Shown: piece after piece, positions 5,873 through 7,613 of the stretch | Layout: every line of letters begins with the position of its first letter | How positions within the stretch are numbered: position 1 is the first letter of the stretch | Origin: Patescibacteria group bacterium | Lineage (GTDB): Bacteria; Patescibacteriota; Doudnabacteria; UBA920 | Direction of reading: 5' to 3' | DNA: 7,613 nt | Assembly (NCBI GenBank): GCA_023473845.1 | Contig: JAMCYA010000063.1 | Span: 1-7,613, forward strand | The notes under the pieces: model-generated | Told to the model about the DNA's origin: nothing | Databases searched by the model: none | The model's input: the letters and a program-made list of their open reading frames with translations, nothing else | Translations under genes and position numbers: made by a program

Positions 5873-6388
5873 ATGAACCTATCTTCAATTTTACAAACAA
5901 AAAAATTTAAATGGCTGGTGCTTGGCCTTTCGGCCATTGTAGTTTTACTGTTGGTTTTCCAGCTGGGCATGTTTGTCGGTTACCGCAAAGCAACTTTTAC
6001 TTTTCGCTGGGGAGAAAATTACCACCGGGTTTTTGGCGGTCCAAAAGAAGGTTTTTTAAAAGGCCTGGAAAGCCAGGATTTTATCAATGGCCACGGCACG
6101 GCCGGCGAAGTGCTCAGCGTGTCCAATAACAGCCTGGTGGTGAAAGGCCAGAGCAATGTAGAAAAAGTAATTACTGTGGACGGCACGACAGTCATTCGGA
6201 AGGGGTGGCAGACTTTGAATTTTTCCGAACTGAAAGCCGGTGATCGGGTTGTGGCCATTGGCGCTCCCAAAGAAGACGGTTCCGTGGCAGCCAGTTTTAT
6301 TAGGGTCTTTGATCCAACTGAACCCTTTGGCCCCGGACTGGGGCCTATGCCCATGCCAAACCAAATCTTCCCCAATTTAAATAAATAA
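5873..6388 (+). CDS. Membrane-anchored DUF5666-like protein
   Basis: The function is unknown. The 171-residue protein has a basic N-terminus, one transmembrane helix at about 14-36 and a conserved-looking juxtamembrane segment RWGENYHRVFGGP at 45-57. A compact beta domain follows at about 74-146: GTAGEVLSVSNNSLVVKG, then VITVDGTTVIRKG, then ELKAGDRVVAIGAPKEDGSVAASFIRV. That succession (glycine-led strand, test of a T-rich strand, L-x-x-GD-x-V-x-x-x-G, then DGS-x-x-A) is the pattern of DUF5666, a small barrel fold. The last 25 residues are proline- and glycine-rich (PFGPGLGPMPMPN). It should sit outside the membrane, N-in. Start: ATG at 5873; a TTG two codons upstream (5867) is possible but less likely. 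It lies between the candidate anti-sigma gene (10 bp) and the adaptor gene (7 bp), so it probably works with the exporter or senses the envelope. Confidence 0.78.
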   Translation: MNLSSILQTKKFKWLVLGLSAIVVLLLVFQLGMFVGYRKATFTFRWGENYHRVFGGPKEGFLKGLESQDFINGHGTAGEVLSVSNNSLVVKGQSNVEKVITVDGTTVIRKGWQTLNFSELKAGDRVVAIGAPKEDGSVAASFIRVFDPTEPFGPGLGPMPMPNQIFPNLNK

Positions 6389-6395
6389 CCTACAT

Positions 6396-7613
6396 ATGAA
6401 ATTCATCCAATCCCTTTTACGAAAAAAATATCTGTTGGCAGCCATTGTGGTTGTGATAGCGGCCGGAGGCTATTATTTTTACAAGCAGTCCAGCTCCAAA
6501 AGCGGGGCGGTAAGTTATGTCACGGGCCAGGTCACCAAGGGCACGCTTGTTACATCCGTGTCGGGCACTGGCCAGGCGGAAACCTCTGACCAGATGGATA
6601 TTAAACCGGTCAGCGATGGCCGGCTGACCGCGGTGAATGTAAAAAATAACCAGTTGGTCAAAGCCGGAGACGTGGTTGCAATTGTCGATCAGCAGTCAGC
6701 GGCCAACAGCGTAGCCCAGGCCCGGGCCAACTTGGCCCAGGCCCAGGCTTCCTATGACAAGCTGATGGCCGGCGCTACCGATATTGACGTGCAGACCCAG
6801 CAGTTATCCATTCAGTCCGCCCAGCAGTCTTTGGATCAGGCTAAAAAAAACTACAGTTTTACAGTTACCGAACAGCAGCAGGCCGTGGATAAGGCCCTGT
6901 CTTCGCTTTTGAACAATGACCTTGAGGCTGACCCCAGCGACCCCAACAGCACGGTAACCCTGACATTGAGCGGCAATTACACAGGCACGGACAAGGGCGC
7001 CTACAACCTTACCGTTTACCAGAATGGCAATGGTTATTTTTATTCGGCTTCGGGCCTGGGGACAGAAAGCGGGCAGATAAACCGCGGTCTGGCCCAGCCT
7101 TTGGGTAATGGCATGTATGTAACTTTCAGCACCAGCGGGAATTTTAGTTTGTCCACCAAGTGGGTGATAAACGTGCCTAACACCAAGTCGGCCACGTATC
7201 TGACCGTTTTAAACGCCTACAATTCAGCGGTTCAGAACCAGCAGCAGACCGTAGAACAGGCCCAGGCTGCGGTTGATTCGGCCCAGACGGCTTTGGACAA
7301 GGCAAAGCTCTCTTTGCAAAATACCCTGCAGCCTCCCACTGAGTCCGATATTGCTTCGGCCAAAGCCCAGATTACTTCGGCCCAGGCCCAGCTGGCCAAC
7401 GCGCAGACTGCATATGACAACACCATTCTTAGGGCGCCGTTCGACGGCACCATGGCGTCTGTGGATTTTTCAGCCGGCGACAAGGTGACTGCGGGTACCG
7501 TGATTGCCACGATTATCACCAACCAGCAGGTGGCCAAAATTTCTTTGAACGAGGTCGATGTAGCCAAGGTTCGGCTCGGCCAAAAAGCAACTATGACTTT
7601 CGATGCTGAAAGT
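6396..7613 (+). CDS. HlyD/MacA-type efflux adaptor (periplasmic adaptor subunit), 3' truncated by window end
   Basis: These adaptors link an inner-membrane transporter (ABC MacB type or RND) to the outside. The reading frame is open from ATG 6396 to the last base (406 codons, no stop). An uncleaved N-terminal membrane anchor lies at about 12-29, with no lipobox cysteine. The first half of the lipoyl (barrel-sandwich) domain is at about 66-98 (DIKPVSDGRLTAVNVKNNQLVKAGD). A long A/Q-rich helical hairpin occupies 101-172 and 265-343. The second lipoyl half is at about 344-374 (ILRAPFDGTMASVDFSAGDKVTAG). The beta-barrel domain begins with VAKISLNEVDVAKVRLGQKATMTF. The hairpin is interrupted at its tip by a beta-rich insert at about 184-262. 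The missing part should hold the rest of the barrel and the membrane-proximal domain. ABC ATPase and permease genes would be expected just downstream. Co-transcription with the DUF5666-like gene is likely (7-bp gap). Confidence 0.92.
   Translation, partial: MKFIQSLLRKKYLLAAIVVVIAAGGYYFYKQSSSKSGAVSYVTGQVTKGTLVTSVSGTGQAETSDQMDIKPVSDGRLTAVNVKNNQLVKAGDVVAIVDQQSAANSVAQARANLAQAQASYDKLMAGATDIDVQTQQLSIQSAQQSLDQAKKNYSFTVTEQQQAVDKALSSLLNNDLEADPSDPNSTVTLTLSGNYTGTDKGAYNLTVYQNGNGYFYSASGLGTESGQINRGLAQPLGNGMYVTFSTSGNFSLSTKWVINVPNTKSATYLTVLNAYNSAVQNQQQTVEQAQAAVDSAQTALDKAKLSLQNTLQPPTESDIASAKAQITSAQAQLANAQTAYDNTILRAPFDGTMASVDFSAGDKVTAGTVIATIITNQQVAKISLNEVDVAKVRLGQKATMTFDAES
6711..6750 (+). repeat. Low-complexity CAGGCCC-type repeat encoding the adaptor coiled coil
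   Basis: Short GCCCAG/CAGGCC units recur here and again at about 7257-7268 and 7378-7392. They encode Ala-Gln heptad-like sequence (AQARANLAQAQA; EQAQAAVDSAQ; SAQAQLANAQ). This is internal protein repetition in the hairpin helices, not a mobile or regulatory repeat. Confidence 0.6.
6945..7181 (+). other. Beta-rich domain inserted at the tip of the adaptor hairpin
   Basis: Codons 184-262 of the adaptor switch abruptly from A/Q-rich helix to G/T/S/N-rich sequence with alternating hydrophobic residues: STVTLTLSGNYTGT, AYNLTVYQNGNGYFYSAS, then LGNGMYVTFSTSGNFS and KWVINVPN. The pattern (GxYTG..., YxLTVxQ, G.G...F...W.I.V) resembles small beta-sandwich repeats found in secreted repetitive and surface proteins. 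Helix resumes at about 265. Classical MacA and HlyD have only a short turn here. Confidence 0.7.

Noticed and set aside
7232..7567. Minus-strand and alternate-frame open frames within the adaptor gene
   Set aside because: They fall in the repetitive Ala/Gln coding region, whose GC-biased codons open the other frames. The adaptor frame is continuous through the whole region.

Overview
The window looks like a chromosomal segment of a Candidate Phyla Radiation (Patescibacteria) bacterium, probably of the Parcubacteria type. This rests on several observations. The division cluster is compact, the proteins are small and simplified, and almost no gene has a Shine-Dalgarno sequence. There is also a run of ECF sigma factor, short membrane proteins, a DUF5666-like protein and an HlyD-type adaptor, which I associate with these genomes from memory. 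The lineage is an inference from protein character, not a database result. TGA serves as a stop codon (sigma factor gene), so the UGA-as-glycine code of Gracilibacteria/Absconditabacteria does not apply.

Region 1 (1-3666) is the start of a dcw (division and cell wall) cluster. An upstream control region carries GTGG-type direct repeats (a likely MraZ operator) with an embedded perfect DnaA-box 9-mer and a 10-bp inverted repeat. It is followed by mraZ (transcriptional regulator), rsmH (16S rRNA m4C1402 methyltransferase), an FtsL-like bitopic coiled-coil protein and ftsI (class B PBP, septal transpeptidase). The genes are 17-33 bp apart on one strand, consistent with one transcript. The usual next genes (mur ligases, mraY, ftsW) are absent at this position.

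Region 2 (3667-4729) has a strong sigma70-type extended -10 promoter that drives a metal-dependent adenosine deaminase-family protein. All zinc-binding and catalytic residues are present, but two substrate-contacting aspartates of classical adenosine deaminase are glycine, so the substrate is uncertain.

Region 3 (4730-7613) is a second functional block: an ECF sigma factor, an intrinsic terminator-like hairpin, a two-transmembrane protein in the anti-sigma position, a membrane-anchored DUF5666-like protein, and the first 406 codons of an HlyD/MacA-type adaptor that runs off the window. The last three genes are 7-10 bp apart. I infer an envelope-stress or efflux regulon in which the sigma factor controls a membrane export machine. 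The ABC ATPase and permease partners would be expected just beyond the right edge. The adaptor has an unusual beta-rich domain inserted at the tip of its helical hairpin.

No RNA gene, CRISPR array, insertion sequence or gene-free stretch longer than about 300 bp was seen.
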